The notes under the pieces were generated by a model, which did not search any database, was not told the origin of the DNA, and saw nothing but the letters and a program-made list of their open reading frames with translations. From Syntrophaceae bacterium CG2_30_49_12 (GTDB lineage: Bacteria > Desulfobacterota > Syntrophia > Syntrophales > CG2-30-49-12): a DNA stretch of 12,488 nucleotides. The translations under genes and the position numbers were made by a program. The stretch's first letter is position 1, and each line of letters starts with the position of its first letter. This document shows positions 1-7,530 of this stretch, one piece after another. The DNA lies in contig MNZP01000025.1 in assembly GCA_001873675.1 (NCBI GenBank), forward strand, positions 1-12,488, given 5' to 3'.

Positions 1-99
1 GCGGACCTTTTGAACCTGGCGGCCATCTTTGATCTGCCGGAAGCATTCAGCCATCGTATCTCTTAAAGCGGTGAAGCTCAGATGCTTTTTTAAGTGCAC
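1..99 (-). CDS. Transposase-like protein, N-terminal fragment (cut by window edge)
   Basis: Reading leftward from a GTG at 99-97, a frame stays open for 33 codons to the window edge. It begins (M/V)HLKKHLSFTALRDTMAEC and continues with FRQIKDGRQVQKVR. The order 'short basic stretch, LSF..L...., F.QI.D.R....K' resembles the N-terminus of a group of IS4-like DDE transposases. That match is from memory of the family and is not verified here. The frame is closed upstream by a TAG at 114-112, so the gene starts about here; GGGGAAAGGG just upstream is a possible ribosome binding site. No catalytic DDE residues can be seen because the rest lies outside the window. An internal ATG at 54 is an alternative start. 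It could also be a decayed remnant. Confidence 0.45.
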   Translation of the reverse strand, partial: MHLKKHLSFTALRDTMAECFRQIKDGRQVQKVR

Positions 100-284
100 T
101 TTCCCTTTCCCCTAAAATGGGAGGTATGTTGTAACCTGCTGAATTACATACAGTATTAAAAGGGAAATGTCTAGTTTTTATTTCTTTAATGATATTAAGT
201 CCTTAGATATGCAGGGCTGAAAATCTTCGCGAAAAATATTTCCGAGATTCGACTAAATGCCCTATCAATAGGAGCTAAAAATAT
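100..284. other. Non-coding gap between transposase fragment and glycosyltransferase gene
   Basis: This AT-rich stretch has no plausible gene. An imperfect stem, GTATGT...ACATAC (about 124-151), lies upstream of the transposase-like start and could belong to the end of an insertion sequence, but no clear terminal inverted repeat or target duplication is visible. No convincing terminator follows the glycosyltransferase stop codon; the minus strand shows only scattered T runs. Confidence 0.4.
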
Positions 285-1241
285 TCACCGAGAATTGCTG
301 CTGCAGAAGATCTCCTTCCACAGGGCAGAAAATTGTTGGAAACCTATCTTGAAGTGCTGGACCATTCCTTCCAGATCAACCTTTACCGCTTCCGGTTCCA
401 GATAGTCTTCGAAGCCGAAGGTCTCCACCGGTTCACTCTCACGAATCCCTTTCCAGTAGTTTTCATATTTTTCCATGAGAAAAAAGATAGTCCAGACTAC
501 CTGGCGGAACATCGTCCCCAGGTGCTGCCCCGGGTCTTTAGCATCGTGGACCTTGACACCCAGGTTAGACTGGCAGATTCGGAAACCCTGGGTGATGGCG
601 TTTGTGGTCATCCAGATATCAATACCGTATCGGGCTACATCTGTTTCCCATACGTCCTGCTCAGCGTAAAACCTGGCCACTTCACTTGAAAGGGCAAAGT
701 CTCCACCGATAGGCTGCCGGATACGCTTGCCGTAGAGAGCCCTGGTAAGATTATATACGATATTATTGGTGATGGTTCCGTCATACTTGTGCCGTACGTA
801 GACCGGGGCCACGAACTGGTATCCCTTTTCCAGCACTGGATACAGGAGATATTTAACCCAGTCCGGTGTGATGCTGCGAAGGTCTGAATCCACCACGGCG
901 CATGCCTGAACCCCGAGCCGATTTGCCGCCTCGAACACAGACCTCAGGGCTGTTCCCTTGCCTGCCGTCCCCCGGTATATGGAGACGATCTTTTCTTGCC
1001 AGGGCTTGATCTGAAACTCTCTGGCCGCCTCCCGGCTATCGTCTGTTGATCCTCCGTCGGCAATGAAAATCACAGCCCTTCGCTCTTTGTAATGTTTCGC
1101 CAGGCCATGGGTAACCATCTGGATCACATGGGCAATGGTAGTCTCGCTATTGTAGCATGGAATACCCACGAGAATATCGGCGGATTCAATTTCCTCGATC
1201 CGCTTTGCCGTGTAGCCCCTCAATGCTGTGTTGCAATGCAT
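285..1241 (-). CDS. Glycosyltransferase, GT-A fold, GpgS/GT2-like
   Basis: A soluble GT-A glycosyltransferase of 318 residues without membrane segments. It starts with the nucleotide-sugar strand VGIPCYNSETTI (25-36), followed by ADGGSTDDS (61-69), a basic GTAGKGTALR segment (91-100) and the metal-binding DSD at 118-120. PIGGDFALS (177-185), GIDIWMTT (206-213) and a VHDAK segment with His232 follow; this order resembles glucosyl-3-phosphoglycerate synthase (GT81) and mannosylglycerate-type enzymes more than ordinary GT2 proteins. The start is fixed by AGAGGAG five bases before the ATG. The gene lies 10 bases after the M23 peptidase stop, so the two are probably co-transcribed. A role in making glucosylglycerate-type compatible solutes or an envelope glycoconjugate is inference; donor and acceptor are unknown. 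Confidence 0.8.
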   Translation of the reverse strand: MHCNTALRGYTAKRIEEIESADILVGIPCYNSETTIAHVIQMVTHGLAKHYKERRAVIFIADGGSTDDSREAAREFQIKPWQEKIVSIYRGTAGKGTALRSVFEAANRLGVQACAVVDSDLRSITPDWVKYLLYPVLEKGYQFVAPVYVRHKYDGTITNNIVYNLTRALYGKRIRQPIGGDFALSSEVARFYAEQDVWETDVARYGIDIWMTTNAITQGFRICQSNLGVKVHDAKDPGQHLGTMFRQVVWTIFFLMEKYENYWKGIRESEPVETFGFEDYLEPEAVKVDLEGMVQHFKIGFQQFSALWKEIFCSSNSR

Positions 1242-1251
1242 GTATTCTCCT

Positions 1252-2586
1252 CTAAAGAAGCTCTATTTTTTTGGTAACATTATCGGCTATCCAGTGGGCA
1301 TCCCACCACTCCTGGGGGTTTACAAACTGTCCTCCCACCACGACTCCAAAGTGAAGATGATCGCCACCGGCAAGGCCAGATGAACCTGTATAACCGATGA
1401 GTTCACCCTTCTTCACCTCCTGTCCCTTTCTAACGCTGATCGTTCCCAGATGGGCGTAATGGGTGAAAAGCCCGAGACCGTGGTCAATCAGGATGGTATT
1501 GCCGTAAATGCCGATAAAACCGGCAAAGGCAACAATACCATGGTTGGCGGCTTCGACAGGGGCATGCGCCGTAGAAGCGAGATCAACGCCCCTGTGGATA
1601 CTTTCACCTACCGGCTTTCCCTCATGCATATAAGTCCTCTTATCGCCGAATAAGGCCTCAGGTGAGGCATTTTTCATCCTCAGGAATATCCCCTCCCATA
1701 GTTGGCGTGGATTCGTTTTTTGACACATTGTCATGATGGTTTTATCGTTATCATTACGCATCAATCCATTGACGTATGCAAAAATTTCCAGGGGTGTCTT
1801 TCCCCGGAGGTTGGGATTCTGGAGCTGGAATTCGGGCATCTTTTGCTGCAGAAAACTCTCTGACAGGTTCATTTTATCACTGCGGAACTTTTTATCTCTG
1901 ATCAGGCAAGGAATGTTGCTGGAAGACTCGTTTCCTCCGTAATCTCTGGCGACAACCCTGATATTTATTTGACCATTTCTTGCGTGCATGGGAAGGGCGA
2001 AATATGCAATGAAACAGGATTTGCCGGAAAGAGTAACGGGGCAGCCCGGGGAAAAGTAATCTTCAACCTGTACCCCGCTTGTCAAAACCGGCTCGGATGT
2101 TCTGTAAAGGATAACGCAGGCGCCGCCGGGATTGATGTTATTGATGGGATTGAGCGGGTATATCTGCGGTGGTGTCAGATCAATATTTACAGGTTTCGTA
2201 AAGCTGGTCTTATTTTTTCGCAGCGAATAATCAACAGCCGATATACTTAGCGTGGCCTTACCATCATGGAGCTTCAGACTTAGAGGATCAATCATCAAAG
2301 ACAGCGATTTCTTCTTTATCCCCTTTTGAGGATAGTCAATAGAGGAAAGAATGGTCGTTTTATTGTCCTGGACGATGGTGATTGCTGTATTGCAAAGGCC
2401 GCTCTTCCTGTCCATGAATGTAATGGTGAAGAGCTTTTGCAGCCCTATGGCGCTGATATCCTGATCGAATTTAAGAATGGGCTTCTCGCCCTCAAAGGAG
2501 GACGCGAAAAATAACCAGGCGCCTCCTGCAGCAGCAATAATCACAAAAGCTATCAGAACAAGGCCAAAAGGTCGCAGTTTTCTCAT
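1252..2586 (-). CDS. Membrane-anchored M23 family metallopeptidase (LytM domain)
   Basis: A 444-residue envelope protein. One hydrophobic segment (about 8-29) after MRKLRPF acts as an uncleaved anchor or signal peptide, leaving the rest in the periplasm. Residues 35-235 look like beta-rich Ig-like repeats with repeated 'TPP.I.PL' and 'VVARDYGGN' patterns. The C-terminal LytM domain (about 315-430) has the zinc ligands of the family: HRGVD (His331, Asp335) and HLH (His410, His412), with THYAHL (His376, His379) between them. The expected activity is cleavage of peptidoglycan cross-bridges, or activation of another hydrolase; the ligand set is complete, so it should be catalytic. GGGAGG lies seven bases before the ATG. 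It leads a two-gene unit with the glycosyltransferase and is read from the promoter at 2629-2657. Confidence 0.88.
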   Translation of the reverse strand: MRKLRPFGLVLIAFVIIAAAGGAWLFFASSFEGEKPILKFDQDISAIGLQKLFTITFMDRKSGLCNTAITIVQDNKTTILSSIDYPQKGIKKKSLSLMIDPLSLKLHDGKATLSISAVDYSLRKNKTSFTKPVNIDLTPPQIYPLNPINNINPGGACVILYRTSEPVLTSGVQVEDYFSPGCPVTLSGKSCFIAYFALPMHARNGQINIRVVARDYGGNESSSNIPCLIRDKKFRSDKMNLSESFLQQKMPEFQLQNPNLRGKTPLEIFAYVNGLMRNDNDKTIMTMCQKTNPRQLWEGIFLRMKNASPEALFGDKRTYMHEGKPVGESIHRGVDLASTAHAPVEAANHGIVAFAGFIGIYGNTILIDHGLGLFTHYAHLGTISVRKGQEVKKGELIGYTGSSGLAGGDHLHFGVVVGGQFVNPQEWWDAHWIADNVTKKIELL

Positions 2587-2628
2587 GAAACACCTCCCGG
2601 GATTAATGAACAGGTAAACCTGGCAATA

Positions 2629-2657
2629 ATTATAGTAATTTTCCGCTTGTTTTGCAA
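2629..2657 (-). promoter_or_regulatory. Sigma70-type promoter for the M23 peptidase unit
   Basis: On the minus strand TTGCAA (2657-2652) is followed by 17 bases and then a perfect TATAAT (2634-2629). This places the transcript start near 2622, about 35 bases before the ATG at 2586, which fits a short leader holding GGGAGG. A 12-base palindrome CAGGTAAACCTG (2611-2622) sits at the expected start point and could be an operator. The -35 hexamer is the same six bases used by the divergent coaBC promoter. Confidence 0.65.
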
Positions 2658-2680
2658 GTTAAAAACATGTTATTTAATAT
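2652..2680 (+). promoter_or_regulatory. Sigma70-type promoter for the coaBC unit
   Basis: On the plus strand TTGCAA (2652-2657) is followed by 17 bases and TAATAT (2675-2680), with a transcript start expected near 2687. The leader to the coaBC ATG at 2725 is about 38 bases and carries a modest AGGGAA ribosome binding site. Spacing is ideal and both hexamers match the consensus at four of six positions. Confidence 0.55.
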
Positions 2681-2724
2681 AACCGTAATCGGTTTTTCAA
2701 GTAATGGCCGCAGGGAATTGAACG

Positions 2725-3942
2725 ATGTTAAAGGGTAAGAGAATAGTTGTTGGTGTGACAGGCGGTATCGCCGCTTATAAATCGGCGGAACTGTTGAGGG
2801 AGTTTATCCGGAGAGAGGCTGACGTCAGGGTGATCATGACGAAAAATGCCGCGGAATTCATCACGCCTCTTACTCTCCAGACGCTTTCGGGAAATCCTGT
2901 CTTTTGCGACATGTTCTCATTAATCAAAGAATCTGAGATAGCCCACATAGCTCTCGCCGAATATGGGGACATGATGTTAATCGCACCGGCAACGGCAAAT
3001 GTCATCGGGAAGATCGCCTCCGGCATTGCGGATGATCTTCTGACAACCACAATTATGGCCACGAAGGCGCCTGTCCTTCTATGTCCCGCCATGAATACAA
3101 ATATGTATACAAATGTTATCGTGAGAGAAAATATAGAAAAACTGACGGCAAGGGGTTATCTGTTCGTCGAACCGGCGCATGGGGAACTTGCCTGCAAGTC
3201 CGAAGGGATGGGAAGACTGGCCGAGGTCTCTGAAATTGTGGAAGAGGTGGAGTCAATCCTCACCGTAAAGGACTTAAAGGGGGAAAGGATACTTGTCACC
3301 GCCGGTCCCACCCGGGAACCCTTTGACCCCGTAAGGTATATTACCAATTATTCTTCGGGGAAGATGGGCTATGCCCTGGCCCGGATAGCCGAACGAAGGG
3401 GGGCCGAAGTGACCCTCATCAGCGGTCCTTCATCGCTGCCGGTTCCACGGGGTGTTAAGTTCATTCCCATTTCAAGCGCCGTGGAGATGAGAGATGCCGT
3501 CATGGAGAATCTCGAAGCGTCAACCGTTATTATCAAGGCTGCTGCGGTAGCCGATTATCGTCCTGTTGTCTGCTCCAACGCCAAAATAAAAAAGCAGGAT
3601 GGCCCCCTTGCCATCTCTCTCACGAGGAATCCCGATATTATTTCAGAGATCGGGAAGAAGAAAGGGGAGCGGATCCTCGTCGGTTTCGCCATGGAATCAG
3701 AAAACCTGATAGAAAATGCGAAGGCCAAGATGTTGGAAAAAAATATGGATTTGATCATTGCCAATGATTTGACTGAGGAAGGCGCCGGATTTCAAACCGA
3801 TACAAACATCGTCAAAATCTTAAGCCGGAATGAGGAAATAGAGGAGTTGCCCCTGATGAACAAGGCAGAGGTGGCAAACAGGATTCTGGACAGGGTAAAG
3901 GAAATAATAACCCGTAAAGGATTCAAGGGGTCAAGAGGTTAA
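2725..3942 (+). CDS. coaBC: Bifunctional phosphopantothenoylcysteine decarboxylase / phosphopantothenate-cysteine ligase
   Basis: This cytosolic enzyme makes 4'-phosphopantetheine for coenzyme A: it ligates cysteine to phosphopantothenate and then decarboxylates the product. The N-terminal flavoprotein (CoaC, about 1-180) has GVTGGIAAYKSAELL (10-24), the catalytic His in IAHIALA (His74), PAMNTNMY (121-128, Asn124) and the active Cys157 in ELACKSEGMGR. The C-terminal ligase (CoaB, about 185-400) has VTAGPTREPFDPVRYI (191-206), NYSSGKMG (208-215), KAAAVADYRP (271-280) and the KIKKQ lysines near 287-290. All key residues correspond closely to E. coli Dfp numbering. Length (405) is normal. The last codons (KGFKGSRG) are encoded by an intergenic-type repeat that has replaced or extended the natural end. 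Confidence 0.97.
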   Translation: MLKGKRIVVGVTGGIAAYKSAELLREFIRREADVRVIMTKNAAEFITPLTLQTLSGNPVFCDMFSLIKESEIAHIALAEYGDMMLIAPATANVIGKIASGIADDLLTTTIMATKAPVLLCPAMNTNMYTNVIVRENIEKLTARGYLFVEPAHGELACKSEGMGRLAEVSEIVEEVESILTVKDLKGERILVTAGPTREPFDPVRYITNYSSGKMGYALARIAERRGAEVTLISGPSSLPVPRGVKFIPISSAVEMRDAVMENLEASTVIIKAAAVADYRPVVCSNAKIKKQDGPLAISLTRNPDIISEIGKKKGERILVGFAMESENLIENAKAKMLEKNMDLIIANDLTEEGAGFQTDTNIVKILSRNEEIEELPLMNKAEVANRILDRVKEIITRKGFKGSRG

Positions 3943-3984
3943 GGATTCAAGTGAAAGGTGTTGAAATTAAAACCCTTGAACCCT
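3917..3984. repeat. Dispersed-type repeat at the coaBC/udg junction
   Basis: AAGGATTCAAG occurs twice, at 3917-3927 and 3941-3951. AGGATTCAAGGGG (3918-3930) can pair with ACCCTTGAACCCT (3972-3984) at 11 of 13 positions. The motif belongs to the same 'GGTTCAAGG' style as the element at 6852-6985. It covers the last CoaBC codons, the stop codon, and the GTG at 3951 that might otherwise be taken as the start of the next gene. Confidence 0.6.
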
Positions 3985-4007
3985 ATTTTCATATAAAAAA
4001 AGGTTTT

Positions 4008-4733
4008 ATGGCTGAGGCGAGAGAAGAAATGAGAGGAGAACTCCTCAAAATGGCGGGGTCTCTCAAGACCTTTATTCAGTCACAGAGGGAGTTCTGTCGG
4101 CCGTTGTCTTTCCTATATCTGAAGGGAGAGGAAACATTGAAGGGAAGCCTGCCGCCTGATCACCCTCAAAACGGTCAGAAATTACCCTCCCTCACCCTCG
4201 AAGAGGTAAGGAGGGAAATCGGCGATTGCCAGATGTGTCCTCTCTCCCGAGGCAGGACCAATCTCGTTTTTGGTGAGGGTAACCCCCGGGCGGACCTCGT
4301 GTTCGTCGGTGAGGCGCCGGGGGAAGATGAAGACAGGCAGGGGAGACCGTTTGTGGGGCGTGCCGGTCAGCTCCTCACCAGGATCATTACGGCCATGAAA
4401 TTGACGAGGAAAGATGTTTATATATGCAACATCCTGAAGTGCCGGCCACCAGGGAATCGGAACCCCAAGCCGGAGGAAATTGAGGCGTGTGAGCCTTTTC
4501 TGATCAGGCAGCTTGAAGCGATAAAGCCCCGGATAATCTGTGCCCTCGGCACCTTTGCGGCCCACACCCTGCTCCAAACAGATGTCCCCATTACCGTTCT
4601 GCGCGGGAAATTTCATGCGTACCAGGGCATAAAACTCATGCCCACGTATCACCCTGCCTATCTTTTGAGAAATCCCGGTGCAAAAAAGCAGGTGTGGGAA
4701 GATATCAAGATGATTATGGAGGCCATCGCCTGA
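4008..4733 (+). CDS. Uracil-DNA glycosylase, family 4 (iron-sulfur)
   Basis: It removes uracil from DNA in base excision repair. At 241 residues it is longer than minimal thermophile enzymes because of about 70 N-terminal residues of unknown role. The four cluster cysteines are visible: Cys74 and Cys77 (CQMC), Cys145 (KCRPPGNRNP) and Cys161. Motif A is GEAPGEDEDRQGRPFVGRAG (101-120); motif B is HPAYLLRNP (215-223). These are diagnostic of family 4. The frame extends back to a GTG at 3951, but that codon lies inside a repeat. The ATG at 4008, preceded by AAAAAAAGG, is the better start, though the ribosome binding site is weak. It follows coaBC by 65 bases and precedes the NfeD gene by 41, so it is probably part of one plus-strand operon. 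Confidence 0.93.
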   Translation: MAEAREEMRGELLKMAGSLKTFIQSQREFCRPLSFLYLKGEETLKGSLPPDHPQNGQKLPSLTLEEVRREIGDCQMCPLSRGRTNLVFGEGNPRADLVFVGEAPGEDEDRQGRPFVGRAGQLLTRIITAMKLTRKDVYICNILKCRPPGNRNPKPEEIEACEPFLIRQLEAIKPRIICALGTFAAHTLLQTDVPITVLRGKFHAYQGIKLMPTYHPAYLLRNPGAKKQVWEDIKMIMEAIA

Positions 4734-4774
4734 CCCGCGCCCCGCTTATTCACCGACATTTGAGAGGTAAACTC

Positions 4775-6085
4775 ATGTTAAAAAGAATCGAGATGGTAAC
4801 CTTGATTTTCACCGTAATGCTCTTTTCTGCCTGGCTGGCGGTGTTTCCGTCTTACGGAGAAGATAAAGCCCCCTCCCCCGTTTTTGATGTTATTACGGTC
4901 AATTCCGCCATTACGCCGCCGGTTGCCGAATATATCCTCCACAATATAAATGAATCGGCAAAAGGGGGCGCGGAGGGTTTGGTCATCCTTCTCGACACGC
5001 CGGGGGGGTTGGACCTTGCCATGAGGGACATCGTAAAAGGTCTCCTCAATGCCCCTCTTCCCGTTATCGTTTTTGTCTTTCCCTCCGGCGCCAGGGCAGC
5101 CTCGGCAGGCGCAATTATCACAGTTGCCGCCAATCTTGCCGCCATGGCCCCCGGTACAAACATCGGGGCGGCCCACCCGGTCGGTCTCGGTATAGGTAAA
5201 ATGGATAAAACGATGGCTAAAAAGGTGGAAAACGATGCGGTAGCTTATGGGAAAAGCATCGCGAGGCAAAGGGGACGAAGTGAAAAATGGGTGGAAAAAG
5301 CGGTCAGGAAAAGTGAATCCATCACGGCTGAGGAAGCTCTCCGGCTCGGGGTGATTGATTTTGTCGCCACCGACGTGCATCAACTGTTAGAGCAGGCTGA
5401 CAACAAGGAGATAACCCTTCCCTCGGGGAAAAGAGTCTTGAAAACGAAAGGGGCCGTCGTCAATGATAAAAAGATGGGAGTGCGGCACAGGGTACTGTCC
5501 GCTTTAAGCGATCCAAATATCGCCTATATCCTTCTGCTGTTGGGTCTTGCCGGTCTCTATTTTGAGCTTGCCCATCCGGGCGTCATCTTTCCAGGCGTAA
5601 TCGGCGCTATTTCCCTCATCCTTGCATTTTTTGCCTTGCAGACCCTGTCGGTCAATTATGCGGGCGTTCTTCTCATCCTGCTCGGCATCATCCTATTTAT
5701 TGCAGAAATCAAGGTGATCAGCCATGGAATTCTTACTATTGGAGGTATCATCTCTCTCATGATAGGCTCTTTAATACTCTTTGCATCTCCCGATCCTGCC
5801 CTCAGGGTATCATTGAAGATCATGATTCCGATGCTTGCCATTATTTCACTGTTTTTTGCCGGCGTTATCGCTCTTGTTCTCAATGCCCAGATGAGGAAAC
5901 ACATTACGGGAGAAGAAGGCATGATAGGCAGGGAAGGCAGGACGATTACCGATGTCTATAAGGAAGGGAAGGTTTTTATCAAAGGCGAGTACTGGAACGC
6001 ATTCAGTGATGTATTGGTAGAGAAGGGAAAAGCGGTCAGGGTTGTAAAAGTTGATGGTCTTAGGATAAGGGTTGAAGAAATTTAA
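4775..6085 (+). CDS. Long-form NfeD membrane serine protease
   Basis: A 436-residue NfeD protein of the full-length type. It has a signal peptide (about 7-28), a ClpP-like periplasmic protease domain (about 35-240), four to five membrane segments (about 248-268, 272-292, 297-313, 318-338, 346-370) and a C-terminal cytosolic OB-fold NfeD domain (about 378-436). The catalytic Ser-Lys dyad is likely Ser110 in GARAASAG and Lys160 in YGKSIARQRG. LLDTPGGLD (72-80) and MAPGTNIGAAHP (124-135) are family hallmarks. Known relatives cleave membrane proteins such as stomatins; here the slipin gene follows 23 bases later, the classic pairing. The start at 4775 is chosen because it opens the signal peptide and follows GAGAGG; an ATG at 4694 lies inside the preceding gene. 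Confidence 0.95.
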   Translation: MLKRIEMVTLIFTVMLFSAWLAVFPSYGEDKAPSPVFDVITVNSAITPPVAEYILHNINESAKGGAEGLVILLDTPGGLDLAMRDIVKGLLNAPLPVIVFVFPSGARAASAGAIITVAANLAAMAPGTNIGAAHPVGLGIGKMDKTMAKKVENDAVAYGKSIARQRGRSEKWVEKAVRKSESITAEEALRLGVIDFVATDVHQLLEQADNKEITLPSGKRVLKTKGAVVNDKKMGVRHRVLSALSDPNIAYILLLLGLAGLYFELAHPGVIFPGVIGAISLILAFFALQTLSVNYAGVLLILLGIILFIAEIKVISHGILTIGGIISLMIGSLILFASPDPALRVSLKIMIPMLAIISLFFAGVIALVLNAQMRKHITGEEGMIGREGRTITDVYKEGKVFIKGEYWNAFSDVLVEKGKAVRVVKVDGLRIRVEEI

Positions 6086-6108
6086 ACAAAAAAAGGAGGG
6101 GTAAAAAA

Positions 6109-6855
6109 ATGTACCTAATTATTGTCTTAGTTGTCTTAGCTTTCATGTTTCTGGCATCGGCCATCAGGGTGCTCAATGAGTACGAGAAGGGGGTCATCTT
6201 TCGTCTGGGGAGAGTCATAGCTACCAAGGGGCCCGGTCTTATCGTCCTGATCCCCATGGTGGATAAAATGGTCAAGGTGGATATGCGGACCATCGCCATG
6301 GATGTCCCTCCCCAGGACGTGATCACGAAGGACAACGTATCTATCAAAGTTAATGCCGTGCTCTACTTCCGGGTCTTAAACGCCCAGGCCGCCATCATTG
6401 ATGTGGAAAACTACCTCTATGCGACCTCTCAGCTTGCCCAGACGACCTTAAGGAGCGTCTGCGGACAGGTGGAACTGGATGAAATTCTGTCGGAACGGGA
6501 AAAAATTAATCTGCACCTGCAGGAAATCCTTGATCGGAGCACCGATCCCTGGGGGATTAAGGTCATGCTGGTTGAAGTCAAGCATATTGACCTGCCGGAA
6601 GAGATGAAACGCGCCATGGCCAAACAGGCGGAAGCGGAGAGGGAACGGCGGGCAAAGGTCATTAATGCCGAGGGAGAGTTCCAGGCCGCCCAGAAACTGA
6701 TCGAGGCCGCAGCCCTTATGGAGACACAACCCATGTCGCTGCAGCTCAGATACCTTCAGACCCTGAACCAGATTGCCGCCGAGAATAATTCCACAACCAT
6801 TTTCCCTATCCCCATTGACTTGTTCAGGCCTTTTCTGAAGGCAATGGATAAGTAA
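6109..6855 (+). CDS. Slipin / stomatin-like protein (SPFH domain)
   Basis: A 248-residue membrane-microdomain scaffold protein and probable partner and substrate of the NfeD protease encoded just upstream. It has an N-terminal membrane segment (1-19), then RVLNEYEKGVIFRLGR (20-35) and GPGLIVLIPMVDKMVKVDMR (41-60) opening the SPFH domain. The domain runs through NVSIKVNAVLYFRV and DPWGIKVMLVEVKHIDLPEEM. An Ala/Glu/Arg-rich coiled coil (about 163-205) follows, then a C-terminal IFPIPIDLFRPFL segment like the tail motif of prokaryotic slipins. AAAGGAGGGG lies eight bases before the ATG, the strongest ribosome binding site on the plus strand. The TAA stop (6853-6855) lies in the outer arm of a long palindromic element, so the natural 3' end may have been altered by it. 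Confidence 0.95.
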   Translation: MYLIIVLVVLAFMFLASAIRVLNEYEKGVIFRLGRVIATKGPGLIVLIPMVDKMVKVDMRTIAMDVPPQDVITKDNVSIKVNAVLYFRVLNAQAAIIDVENYLYATSQLAQTTLRSVCGQVELDEILSEREKINLHLQEILDRSTDPWGIKVMLVEVKHIDLPEEMKRAMAKQAEAERERRAKVINAEGEFQAAQKLIEAAALMETQPMSLQLRYLQTLNQIAAENNSTTIFPIPIDLFRPFLKAMDK

Positions 6856-6985
6856 CTACTAAGGTTCAAAGTTCCAAGGTTCACGGTTCAAGGTTAGGCT
6901 GTGGATTCCTATTACTGGCTATTTCAAGAAATATGGAGAGCGAAAGCCAACCGTGAACCGTGAACCTGACGACCTGAGTAGTTAC
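6852..6985. repeat. Nested palindromic element between convergent genes
   Basis: A 134-base element bounded by a perfect inverted repeat, GTAACTACT (6852-6860) and AGTAGTTAC (6977-6985). Inside is a second pair: AGGTTCACGGTTCAAGGTT (6877-6895) pairs at 18 of 19 positions with 6949-6967. The right arm holds a tandem CCGTGAA doublet and the left arm extra GGTTCAAAGTTCC copies, so the arms are unequal. The core (6896-6948) shows no gene. It separates the slipin gene from the convergent 176-residue gene and could fold in RNA from either strand. No transposase is encoded; it would have to be a non-autonomous (MITE-like) or REP-type repeat. Confidence 0.7.
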
Positions 6986-6995
6986 AGGAGAAGCG

Positions 6996-7526
6996 TTACC
7001 CCATTTGTTCAAACGACCAAGCGCCTCTCCTGCCTTCCTTCCCAAGAGCGGAAAGCCATTTTTCATATCTCTCTTTCGTCTCCTGTCTGACCTTTTCCGC
7101 TTCCCCGCTTTCCAGTCCATGGGCTTCAATCCACTTTTCCATAAGCAGCCCACCAGGCATCCACATCTCGATGGTCTCTCTCTCATATACCCACGATTTT
7201 AAGGTCACTCCCATACGGAAGAGAATTTCCCAAACTTCGTCCCTTTCCCGGTCATCACAAAAAACCAGCATGGCGCACTCTGCCAGCCCGAAAATCTTCT
7301 GGGGAGAACGATCGTACTTGATGCTTTGAATAGTCCGTTTATCGACATAAGAATCGAGTTCGGCTGCCAGCTTGTCAAGCTTTTCCCTCTCACCCAAAAT
7401 AATCCATTTCCCCCAGTGCTCCAGATATTCCTCTTTTGTTAACGTCTTACCCTTATAGGCAATGGGGAAATGCCAGTCCGAGGGAATTACGTAAATCCAG
7501 TTATAATATGGCTTATCAACAATCAT
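6996..7526 (-). CDS. Conserved-looking Trp-rich protein of unknown function in glycyl radical operon
   Basis: A 176-residue soluble protein with no family I can name. It begins MIVDKPYYNWIYVIPSDWHF and has ten tryptophans (about 6%), many acidic and basic residues, no signal peptide and no membrane segment. It has only two cysteines (Cys84, Cys90), too few for a classical iron-sulfur cluster. A hydrophobic core AECAMLVFCDD (82-92) and a helical, charged C-terminus (about 140-165) suggest a compact alpha/beta fold. The ATG at 7526 is only four bases after the stop of the preceding activase, with GGGGAAG and AGG as ribosome binding site overlapping that stop. It is therefore the last gene of the operon. 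It could be an accessory or assembly factor, a substrate-handling protein or a sensor; the sequence does not decide. Confidence 0.75.
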   Translation of the reverse strand: MIVDKPYYNWIYVIPSDWHFPIAYKGKTLTKEEYLEHWGKWIILGEREKLDKLAAELDSYVDKRTIQSIKYDRSPQKIFGLAECAMLVFCDDRERDEVWEILFRMGVTLKSWVYERETIEMWMPGGLLMEKWIEAHGLESGEAEKVRQETKERYEKWLSALGKEGRRGAWSFEQMG

Positions 7527-7530
7527 CCTA

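Noticed and set aside
4694..4774. Upstream start for the NfeD gene
   Set aside because: It lies mostly inside the glycosylase gene and would bury the signal peptide behind 27 charged residues.
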